Source of the DNA: OM182 bacterium MED-G28
GTDB taxonomy: Bacteria > Pseudomonadota > Gammaproteobacteria > Pseudomonadales > Pseudohongiellaceae
Length of the DNA stretch: 48,808 nucleotides
Direction of reading: 5' to 3'
Assembly: GCA_002457215.1 (NCBI GenBank)
Contig: NTJZ01000017.1
Coordinates: 1-48,808 of the forward strand
Under the pieces are notes generated by a model. The model ran no database searches, had not been told where the DNA came from, and saw nothing but the letters and a program-made list of their open reading frames with translations. This document shows positions 1-7,138 of the stretch, piece by piece. The position numbers and the translations under genes were made by a program. How positions within the stretch are numbered: position 1 is the first letter of the stretch; each line of letters begins with the position of its first letter.

Positions 1-440
<440 letters not shown>

Positions 441-703
441 TATAATCATGGGTTCTGTGAAGCAGAACGTGGGATAGGTTTAAACCTGTTCCTGCAGAAT
501 CAGATTATGTGGAAAAGCAACTCAACAACTTCAGTATAGATTGATCTAATTATAGATAAAAAGATCTTAAGAAACTTGTACAAGCTTGTAGATTACATAA
601 AGCTACATACAAATAAGCAAACACAATATATTAATCATTCATCGGATAGTTAAGACAAAGCCGGTGCGCTTTTTTATTAAAGAAAGTGACCTGGCGCCAG
701 AAT
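441..703 (+). other. 23S-5S internal transcribed spacer
   Basis: This 263-base spacer carries no tRNA gene that I can fold. It begins with small hairpins (gttctg/cagaac near 452-468, and a 'ggtttaaacc' palindrome near 477-487). An ataatc...gattat pairing just after the 23S end may form part of the RNase processing stem. A 5-bp hairpin (aaagc 657-661, gcttt 668-672) followed by T residues lies 32 bases before 5S. It looks like a weak terminator but is probably read through, since 5S follows directly. Confidence 0.7.
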
Positions 704-823
704 TGCCTGACGACAATAGCAAGTGTGAACCACCTGATTCCATCTCGAACTCAGAAGTGAAACCACTTAGCGCCGATGGTAGTGTGAGGTTTCCTCATGT
801 GAGAGTAGGTCATTGTCAGGCAT
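704..823 (+). rRNA. rrf: 5S ribosomal RNA
   Basis: The 120-base length matches bacterial 5S rRNA. The terminal stem pairs tgcctgacgacaat at the 5' end with attgtcaggca at the 3' end. The internal conserved block 'cgaactcagaagtgaaac' and the loop 'agcgccgatggtagtgtg' are present at the expected places. It is the last gene of the rRNA operon; no tRNA follows before the terminator. Confidence 0.97.
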
Positions 824-836
824 CTATTTAAAAGAG

Positions 837-869
837 TCCCTGCATTCGTTTGAGTGCAGGGATTTTTTT
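837..869 (+). terminator. Rho-independent terminator of the rRNA operon
   Basis: An 11-bp stem (837-847 pairing with 852-862, one G-U pair) with loop gttt is followed by seven T residues at 863-869. It begins 13 bases after the 5S gene and is a standard end for the operon. Confidence 0.93.
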
Positions 870-1004
870 ATGGAGGGCCGGAAAGTGGGAAGTAATTAAT
901 TTGCTTCTGATCGAATGATTTTGAACTCATTGATTGCCATATCTTTTTATCTCTGTATATGCGTATACTTTCTACGCCGTTTGCTTCACATATGGTACTT
1001 CACG

Positions 1005-2024
1005 ATGATTGACCTCATTGATTGGTCACGGGCAACCCATCCAGTGCCCCAGCTTCCAGTTATTGCGCTGATTTTAGGTGTTTTGATTATGCTGCAGGCA
1101 TGTCAACCACTCGCGCAACCCGACACCGGATCAAATTTATCTATGACAAATGTTATAGAAGATCGACCTGAATTCGTCCTTTGGACTGGATTAGAACTTG
1201 AGCAAAGGAACGCTCAGCTCAGCAGGACAATTCGGGCAGATGGGTCTTCTAGGGAAACACTGGCTGATTACTTAACCCCAAGCAGGTCGCATCGCTTTCG
1301 TTTTATTCGCCGGGACAGGGATGGCGCTCCGGAGCAACACGATAATATAGAGGATTATGTCTACATTCAAAGTGGGCAGGGGGTAATCCTCGTCGGTGGT
1401 CAAATGTTAGGGCGTACGGGTGACCTTGGGACCGAAATTATCGGTGGTTCGCGCTATTCTGTGGGGGCGGGTGATGTGCTTCGTATCCCCGCAGGTCTGC
1501 CACATGCCTACTTCCCTCGGGCTGGAGAGCATCTAACCTACGTCTTAGTTAGAGTCCCCGCATTCCGAGGCGCAGTAGCGGGGAATCCAGACGGACAGCC
1601 CCCAGAGCTCGATCCTCCAGGCTTCGGCTTGTGGCGAGCCGCGGAGTTAGAGCAGCGAAACATGACTATTGTGGAGCGGGTGCGCCCCGATGGATCCTCC
1701 CGTGCAACTCTTGCAGATTATGGCGCTGGCGGCAGTTCCCACCGACTTCGATTCATTCGGCGAGACCGCGATGGTTGGCCAGAATTGCATGACGATATTA
1801 TCGACGTTGTTTTTGTTCAGAGTGGCCAGGGGGCGGTATTAGTGGGAGGGAAAATGATAGGTGAATCGAACGTGCCTGGTTCCGAGATCGATGGAGGAGT
1901 TCAATTTACTATTACTGCTGGTGATGTGCTTCACATTCCTGCAAAAATGCCTCATGCATATCTCCCATCCCAGGGTGACCATATTACCTATGTGCTCCTC
2001 CGCGTTCCTGGGCTTGGCAATTAA
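1005..2024 (+). CDS. Tandem-cupin (bicupin) lipoprotein
   Basis: A 339-residue protein with two homologous cupin units (about residues 50-175 and 200-335) that are clearly duplicates. Both contain ELEQRN, DGSSR.TLADY, RFIRRDRDG, QSGQG..LVGG and GDVL.IPA..PHAY. The N-terminus has a hydrophobic stretch ending in the lipobox LQAC (Cys33), so it is probably anchored in the periplasm or outer membrane. The metal-binding motifs are incomplete: motif 1 keeps one His (EQH or ELH) followed by Glu or Asp, and motif 2 keeps PHAY. Activity therefore cannot be inferred. The frame extends upstream to an ATG at 915, but the Met at 1005 gives the more normal signal peptide. Neither start has a good Shine-Dalgarno sequence. 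It is monocistronic and converges with the next gene. Confidence 0.78.
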   Translation: MIDLIDWSRATHPVPQLPVIALILGVLIMLQACQPLAQPDTGSNLSMTNVIEDRPEFVLWTGLELEQRNAQLSRTIRADGSSRETLADYLTPSRSHRFRFIRRDRDGAPEQHDNIEDYVYIQSGQGVILVGGQMLGRTGDLGTEIIGGSRYSVGAGDVLRIPAGLPHAYFPRAGEHLTYVLVRVPAFRGAVAGNPDGQPPELDPPGFGLWRAAELEQRNMTIVERVRPDGSSRATLADYGAGGSSHRLRFIRRDRDGWPELHDDIIDVVFVQSGQGAVLVGGKMIGESNVPGSEIDGGVQFTITAGDVLHIPAKMPHAYLPSQGDHITYVLLRVPGLGN

Positions 2025-2103
2025 AACAGGCTCAAGGCGAGCAAAATAATTCCAACAATTTGGATTCCTCGAAGAAACCACACTATCACATGAGTCTGGT
2101 GAG

Positions 2104-3063
2104 TTAGCTTGCAGCGCTTGCACTTAGGAAAACCGCTCGGGCGATAGATAAATCCTGGACTGCTACTCCAGTAAGGTCAGTTACTGTAATTTCAGAGGTG
2201 TTTTTTCTAGTGATTGTATTGGAGTCGATGACCTCGCCTAGTTCAACCACATCGTCACGACTTAGTTCATTAGAATTGACAGCCCGATAGACTTCTCCAC
2301 GGGTTCGAGATTGAGAAAGGCTGTCTACAGCGACTAACGAGGCCCTGCTTAATAAAGCTGCGTCCAACTCCTGTTTGTTAGCCGTGTCCGCTCCAACAGC
2401 TGTTATATGGGTCCCGGGTTGTACCCAGTCAAATTGGATCAGAGGTTTGGTTGAGGGAGTTGTTGTTACGATTAGGTTGGATTGCTGACAGAGTGCTTCG
2501 GGGCTAGCCATCTTTTGAGTGTTAAAGCCGAGGTTGTTTGCTTTTTTGATAAAGGTTGCAACGTTATTTTCACTGCGCCCCCAGACAACGGCTTTCCTGC
2601 ATTTGGTTACGGTTTTTAACGCAGTTAACTGCTCAATAGCTTGAATGCCGGTCCCTATGATTCCAATGCATGCGACTCTAGTCGGCCCAAGGTGCTTCGC
2701 AGCAACTGCTCCTGCGGCTGCGGTTCTGAGGTCGGTTAGATTTCCTTCGTCCAATAAGACAGAAGCGAGCTGACCCGTGGTTTGTTTGAACAAGAGCATA
2801 AGTCCCTGGCTTGAGGGAATGCCAAGCTGGGGATTGTTGTAGAAACCGGAGGCAATTTTGATGACATAATAGTCACCTTGTTTGAGGTAACCGTATTTTA
2901 AATGTACATCCCCGGGTGGTTTGTCAAAGATGAGTTCTCCTACCGGGGGAATGACCGCACGCTTTCGGGAATAGGCTATAAAAGCTTCTTCCATCGCATG
3001 TACAAGATCTATTTCGGCAACGATAGGTTTAATATCATCCCAAGTTAATATGGTGGGAATCAC
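2104..3063 (-). CDS. Ornithine cyclodeaminase / mu-crystallin family protein (EutC- or BhcD-like)
   Basis: A 319-residue NAD(P)-dependent protein of the ornithine cyclodeaminase/mu-crystallin fold. Visible signatures are Lys56 and Lys69 in the substrate half, LRTAA (112-116), the dinucleotide loop GTGIQA (137-142), and the GAD motif after ITAV that normally holds the catalytic Asp. Members include ornithine cyclodeaminase, alanine dehydrogenase, EutC (hydroxyectoine breakdown) and iminosuccinate reductase BhcD. It overlaps the upstream dehydratase gene by four bases (ATGA), so the two are almost certainly co-translated. That pairing fits EutBC or BhcBD better than a free-standing ornithine cyclodeaminase. 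No ectoine or beta-hydroxyaspartate genes lie nearby, so the substrate is left open. Confidence 0.85.
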   Translation of the reverse strand: MIPTILTWDDIKPIVAEIDLVHAMEEAFIAYSRKRAVIPPVGELIFDKPPGDVHLKYGYLKQGDYYVIKIASGFYNNPQLGIPSSQGLMLLFKQTTGQLASVLLDEGNLTDLRTAAAGAVAAKHLGPTRVACIGIIGTGIQAIEQLTALKTVTKCRKAVVWGRSENNVATFIKKANNLGFNTQKMASPEALCQQSNLIVTTTPSTKPLIQFDWVQPGTHITAVGADTANKQELDAALLSRASLVAVDSLSQSRTRGEVYRAVNSNELSRDDVVELGEVIDSNTITRKNTSEITVTDLTGVAVQDLSIARAVFLSASAAS

Positions 3064-4013
3064 AAAAGCACCGAACGTAATTTTTCAATACCAATATTTG
3101 CACCACATATCAAAATAGCGACTTTTTTTCCTAGGTAGTTTTCTTGTACCTTAAGGAAAGCTGCTACTGCCACGCCTGCAGCCCCCTCAATCAACATATG
3201 GTGTTGATTCATCACCGTCAGCATCGCTGCTTTGATTTCCTCTTCTTCAACCAGAATGGATTGATCGACGTGGGTGCAGCACAAGTCAAGGGTTATGGCT
3301 CCTTCTTCGACTCCTCCAGCAGTAGCATCAGAAAGAGTGGGGTAGCAGGGAACATCGATAGTCTTCTTTGCTTTCATGCAGGCATGCATAGCTGGCGATT
3401 GACTTGGTGAGCAAGCAACTATTTTAGTTCGGGGAGACGCTTCTTTTAAGTATGCGCCAATACCGGATATAAGCCCACCGCCTCCGACGGAAACGAATAC
3501 TGCATCAAGGCTGCCCAATTGTTGAAGAAGTTCGAGGCCAATGGTTCCTTGCCCGGCAATGACGTCTAGGTCGTTGTAGGGAGAAATATAGACTTTACCG
3601 GAATGTTCAGCATCTTTTCGAGCGGTTGATTCTGTAATAACGCAGTCATCCCCGACGAATTTTAACTCGGCACCTTCTAATTCAATTGCTTGAACTTTTG
3701 AAGGATCGGCATATTCTGGAACATAAACTGTAGATTGAACCCCTAGTTTCTTAGCCCCTGAAGCAACGCCCAACCCATGATTGCCGCTTGACGCAGTAAT
3801 TACGCCAAGTGCTTTTTCTTCATCGGTCAAACTAGACAATTTGTTGATGGCTCCGCGTGCTTTGAATGAGCCCGTGACTTGAAAATTCTCTAACTTGAGA
3901 AAGACTTCTGCGCCAGTTTCGTTGCTTAAAAAAGGTGAGTGCTCAGCAGGGGTCAACCGCAAGTACTCGCGGACCACCTTTTCAGCGCTGAGAATCGAAT
4001 CATACAATTTCAT
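3060..4013 (-). CDS. PLP-dependent serine/threonine dehydratase family protein (EutB- or BhcB-like)
   Basis: A 317-residue fold-type II PLP enzyme. The Schiff-base lysine is Lys51 in GSFKARGA, the cofactor loop SSGNHG is at 75-80, and the phosphate-binding glycine loop SVGGGGL is near residue 175. The length equals catabolic dehydratases and EutB/BhcB; the C-terminal ACT regulatory domains of biosynthetic IlvA are absent. The family eliminates water from serine, threonine or 3-hydroxyaspartate, giving an imine that a reductase partner could use. It is the first gene of a two-gene operon whose second gene, overlapping by four bases, is an ornithine-cyclodeaminase-family protein. Exact substrate unknown. 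Confidence 0.87.
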   Translation of the reverse strand: MKLYDSILSAEKVVREYLRLTPAEHSPFLSNETGAEVFLKLENFQVTGSFKARGAINKLSSLTDEEKALGVITASSGNHGLGVASGAKKLGVQSTVYVPEYADPSKVQAIELEGAELKFVGDDCVITESTARKDAEHSGKVYISPYNDLDVIAGQGTIGLELLQQLGSLDAVFVSVGGGGLISGIGAYLKEASPRTKIVACSPSQSPAMHACMKAKKTIDVPCYPTLSDATAGGVEEGAITLDLCCTHVDQSILVEEEEIKAAMLTVMNQHHMLIEGAAGVAVAAFLKVQENYLGKKVAILICGANIGIEKLRSVLL

Positions 4014-4352
4014 TCCAACTCCTCGGCAATAAAAACGCTCATTGGGCTCTTTTTCGTGAGATTATTTGCCGGTAAGCAGTAAGACTAAACCTTGGAATTC
4101 ACACGAAGTCAATGCGTTCAAGGAGATCAGAGTAAATTGACCCGGATCTGCCGAGAAGTCAGAGCTAATAGAGATGGGTGCGAAGGGTCGATTGTTTCCA
4201 GTTATCAATTCAAGTAATTGGACACTAATTAGGATTAGAGATACTGTTTGCGCTGCCTGATACGCAGCGCGCATCTTAAGCAAAAACCGTTTGGCTTCAT
4301 TTCTGCGCGGACTAATAGCCAAAGGGACATCAGTAATTCATAGGTAAATGGG
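4014..4352. other. Intergenic region between divergent genes
   Basis: 339 bases between the divergently transcribed dehydratase operon and the 2OG-Fe(II) oxygenase. The only sizeable open frame (minus strand, 4062-4322) needs a TTG start and shows no recognisable features, so I do not call it. Promoters for both directions must lie here, but no convincing -35/-10 pair or operator stands out. Confidence 0.5.
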
Positions 4353-4955
4353 ATGAAGCGAATTAGTTTGGAGGGCCCTAGTCCTCATTTTATTGGCTGT
4401 TGGAATATAGAACAGAATGTGTTGTGTGATGACATAGTTGATTTTTTTGAATCACATCAAGAAAAACAGGAGCCCGGTCAATCAGCTGGCGCCGTAAATC
4501 TTGAGGCAAAAAACTCAACAGATATTACTGTACATCCCCGCGACCTAAAAACAGAAGAGTATCAAGTTGTTAAAAATTACATAGACACGTTGTTCGCTTG
4601 TTATAAAGATTATACTGAGCAGTTTCCTTTTCTTGGAACAATAATGCCCAGTGCAGATGTGGGTTCTTTTAATATTCAAAAGTATCTGCCAGGTGGTCAT
4701 TTTAAATTGCCACATTCGGAACGCACGTCGATTGTAAATTCCTTCCGAGTTCTTGCGTGGATGAGCTATCTAAATGATGTCGAAGATGGAGGCGCAACAA
4801 CATTTACCCATCAAAATATGGAAGTAACGCCGCGGAAGGGAAAGACATTGATATGGCCTGCCGAATGGACTCATGCTCATCTGGGCAATATTGTGAATTC
4901 GGGAGAGAAATACATCATCACAGGTTGGATGCATTTTCCTCACGAAGTCAGATAA
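4353..4955 (+). CDS. 2OG-Fe(II) oxygenase (prolyl 4-hydroxylase-like)
   Basis: A 200-residue cytoplasmic protein of the Fe(II)/2-oxoglutarate dioxygenase superfamily. The jelly-roll core shows GGHFKLPHSE with His121 and Glu123 as the HxE part of the iron triad (most relatives have HxD). YLNDVEDGGATTF is the typical central strand pair. WTHAH with distal His174 is followed by GEKYIITGW, whose Lys186 should bind the 2-oxoglutarate carboxylate. Family members hydroxylate protein or small-molecule substrates. Such genes are commonly found beside tryptophan-halogenase-like genes and TonB receptors, exactly as here: the halogenase starts 107 bases downstream. No strong Shine-Dalgarno sequence precedes the ATG. 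Confidence 0.86.
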   Translation: MKRISLEGPSPHFIGCWNIEQNVLCDDIVDFFESHQEKQEPGQSAGAVNLEAKNSTDITVHPRDLKTEEYQVVKNYIDTLFACYKDYTEQFPFLGTIMPSADVGSFNIQKYLPGGHFKLPHSERTSIVNSFRVLAWMSYLNDVEDGGATTFTHQNMEVTPRKGKTLIWPAEWTHAHLGNIVNSGEKYIITGWMHFPHEVR

Positions 4956-5062
4956 GTTTTATGAAACCTCTTTTTCCCAGCAACATAGACCCTGGACTTT
5001 GAAAAAATCCCTCGCTATTCTGATTAACGCATAAGGCTGTTTAGCGTGTTAATGTAAAAAGA

Positions 5063-6583
5063 ATGGATGATTCGAATTTAAAAAATATTGTGGTACTAGG
5101 TGGTGGAACTGCGGGTTGGATGACCGCTAGTCTGTTACAAAAACAGTGGCAGCATCTCGGTATAAAAATCACAGTCGTTGAATCACCTGATATTGGTATC
5201 ATCGGTGTAGGCGAAGGGTCTACCCCGCTGCTTAAAGTATTTTTCGATTCGCTTGAGATAAGTGAATCTGAATGGATGCCTGAGTGTAATGCAACCTATA
5301 AAAATGGAATTAGTTTTAATAATTGGTCTACAGTTTCTGGCTATGAAAGCTATTTTCATCCATTCCCCTGTAGTTTAGATTTTGCAACATTTGGATTGCT
5401 CTATAAATACGCAGCTCTGCGCAGGAAGGGGCTTGATGTCTTAGCACACCCCAATCGCTTTTCTTTAATGGCAGGTTTAACGGAAAAAAAATTAGCCCCA
5501 ATTCCATCAGAAAATTTTCCTTTTCATTTCCAGTATGGCTATCACTTTGATTCGGTCTTGATTGGAAATTTTTTACGAAGGAGAGCAAAAGAAATTGGAG
5601 TCGAGCATATTGAGGCTACAGTCCAAGATGTAGAACAAAATTCGAATGGGGATATTAAGTCCTTAAAGCTTAACAATAATCAAACCTTGTCGGGTGATTT
5701 TTTTATAGATTGTTCGGGCTTTGCTTCGGTCCTTTTACAAAAAACTCTGAAGGTACCTTTTCTGAATTTTGCAGAAAACTTGTTCAATGATTCTGCTATT
5801 GCAATGCCAACGGAAATTGAGCCCAATATTCCATCGGAAACAGTTTCGACAGCGTTGACCAATGGCTGGGCTTGGAAAATTCCGCTGACCAATCGTTTTG
5901 GTAATGGGTATGTTTATAGTTCGAAATATTGCAGTCCAGATGAAGCGGAGACAGAGCTTAGAGCTCATTTGGGAGTTTTGGATAGCGACATTGAAGCGCG
6001 TCATTTAAAAATGAAGGTCGGAAGAGCGGAGGAATCTTGGCGCAACAATTGTGTGGCAGTGGGTCTTTCTCAAGGATTTATAGAGCCATTGGAAGCGACA
6101 GCTCTCCAATTTGTCTACGCTACGGTTGATGAATTTGCAAAAGCATTTGAGCAAGGTGAGTTTACTCCTCAATATAGGCAAGAGTTTAATAATCGAATGA
6201 ACAAGAACTTCGAAGGAATTCGTGACTATATCGTTTTGCATTACAAGACTAACTCACGAAGTGATAGCCAGTATTGGATTGATAACCGAGAAAACCAGAA
6301 TCTCTCCAATAATTTAAAAGAAATGCTTAACTGTTGGTATGGCGTTGAAGATATCGAAGCTGCGTTAACGCGACTCGATATCGGGACCTATTATTCACAA
6401 AGGTCTTGGGCTTGCTTATTGGCAGGTGTAGGAACTTTTCCACGCGAGGAAAACTTAATTTCTGCAGATTTGGAGAACGCCCAATCCCTGCAAGATGACT
6501 TGAAATACGTCGATAATTTTATTGAAGGTTGTTCTCTGAATTTTGAACCCCATGAAAATATGTTAACAAGCAAAACTCCTTAG
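5063..6583 (+). CDS. Flavin-dependent tryptophan-type halogenase
   Basis: A 506-residue protein of the PrnA/RebH/BrvH family, which uses FADH2, O2 and halide to make an enzyme-bound halogenating species. The FAD loop GGGTAGW is at 13-19 and GVGEGSTP at 48-55. The catalytic lysine corresponds to Lys80 (TYKNGISF). The family signature WxWxIP is WAWKIP at 269-274, followed by GYVYSS. The strip RAEESWRNNCVAVGLSQGFIEPLEAT-type region around residues 313-340 is also typical. All key motifs are intact, so it is probably active. Indole or tryptophan-like substrates and bromide are possibilities from relatives, not visible here. A flavin reductase is not encoded nearby. It lies between an oxygenase and a TonB receptor on the same strand. 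Confidence 0.93.
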   Translation: MDDSNLKNIVVLGGGTAGWMTASLLQKQWQHLGIKITVVESPDIGIIGVGEGSTPLLKVFFDSLEISESEWMPECNATYKNGISFNNWSTVSGYESYFHPFPCSLDFATFGLLYKYAALRRKGLDVLAHPNRFSLMAGLTEKKLAPIPSENFPFHFQYGYHFDSVLIGNFLRRRAKEIGVEHIEATVQDVEQNSNGDIKSLKLNNNQTLSGDFFIDCSGFASVLLQKTLKVPFLNFAENLFNDSAIAMPTEIEPNIPSETVSTALTNGWAWKIPLTNRFGNGYVYSSKYCSPDEAETELRAHLGVLDSDIEARHLKMKVGRAEESWRNNCVAVGLSQGFIEPLEATALQFVYATVDEFAKAFEQGEFTPQYRQEFNNRMNKNFEGIRDYIVLHYKTNSRSDSQYWIDNRENQNLSNNLKEMLNCWYGVEDIEAALTRLDIGTYYSQRSWACLLAGVGTFPREENLISADLENAQSLQDDLKYVDNFIEGCSLNFEPHENMLTSKTP

Positions 6584-6820
6584 TTTACAAGCGCGATATC
6601 TTTTACTAGTTTTGTGGGCAGCACCTCGTCTCAAGGCGGACAGGACATTAGGCTTTTTTCCGCATCAGGCCTTAAGGGGAATCTGTCAGAGGCGGTCGGC
6701 AGTTCTCAATCAGATCCGTTTCTAATGCCAGCAAAGCAGTCATTACGTTAAAACTATTCCCCCCATTGTTTTGCATGAGTCTTTTACCCTTGAGAAGAAC
6801 GGCGCATTCAGAGTAGTTTC

Positions 6821-6900
6821 GTTACACATAGCGTTACAAATAGTAGCACTATGTAACCGATATTTAACGCAATTTCAAATGTTACTAATATGTTACTAAT
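6821..6900. promoter_or_regulatory. GTTAC-box cluster, candidate operator upstream of the TonB receptor
   Basis: Five GTTAC pentamers occur within 80 bases: forward at 6821, 6833, 6881 and 6892, reverse (gtaac) at 6853-6857. The last two lie in a perfect tandem duplication of the 11-mer atgttactaat (6879-6889 and 6890-6900). The first and the reverse copy form an imperfect inverted repeat, gttacacatag (6821-6831) with ctatgtaac (6849-6857). The cluster ends 16 bases before a promoter-like TTGACT, a natural place for an activator. The protein that binds it is unknown and no regulator gene is adjacent. Confidence 0.55.
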
Positions 6901-6915
6901 TGTGCCTATTAGCGC

Positions 6916-6944
6916 TTGACTGTGGTCTGCACGGGTGTTCTTAT
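6916..6944 (+). promoter_or_regulatory. Candidate sigma-70 promoter for the TonB receptor gene
   Basis: TTGACT (6916-6921) and TCTTAT (6939-6944) are separated by 17 bases, giving a good -35 and a moderate -10. A transcript from here would have a leader of about 190 bases before the receptor ATG at 7139. The leader contains the palindrome cctttaaagg (6997-7006). The rest of the 6584-7138 gap shows no gene. Confidence 0.45.
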
Positions 6945-7138
6945 CCAGTCTGGACAAGTAGATTAGTTCAGCGTTATAGGTCCCTTTGAGTGTTAACCTT
7001 TAAAGGATTCGAGGCCAAAAGATGCCGGTCTAAACATTCTTTCCTAGCTGCATTTCACATTCTGCAGCATCGATGCTAAAAACAAGAAAATGAAGTACAT
7101 GAAGTACTAGGAAGAAAATCAAGAGAGAGGAGTTTTTT

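Noticed and set aside
657..676. Hairpin plus T-run in the 23S-5S spacer, resembling a terminator.
   Set aside because: The stem is only five base pairs and the 5S gene follows immediately with its own strong terminator. Premature termination here would remove 5S.
1839..2123. Minus-strand open frame overlapping the end of the bicupin gene.
   Set aside because: It is the antisense shadow of the well-supported cupin coding sequence and encodes nothing recognisable.
4062..4322. 86-codon minus-strand open frame in the gap before the 2OG-Fe(II) oxygenase.
   Set aside because: It needs a TTG start with no ribosome-binding site, has no signal peptide or recognisable motif, and its composition looks random.
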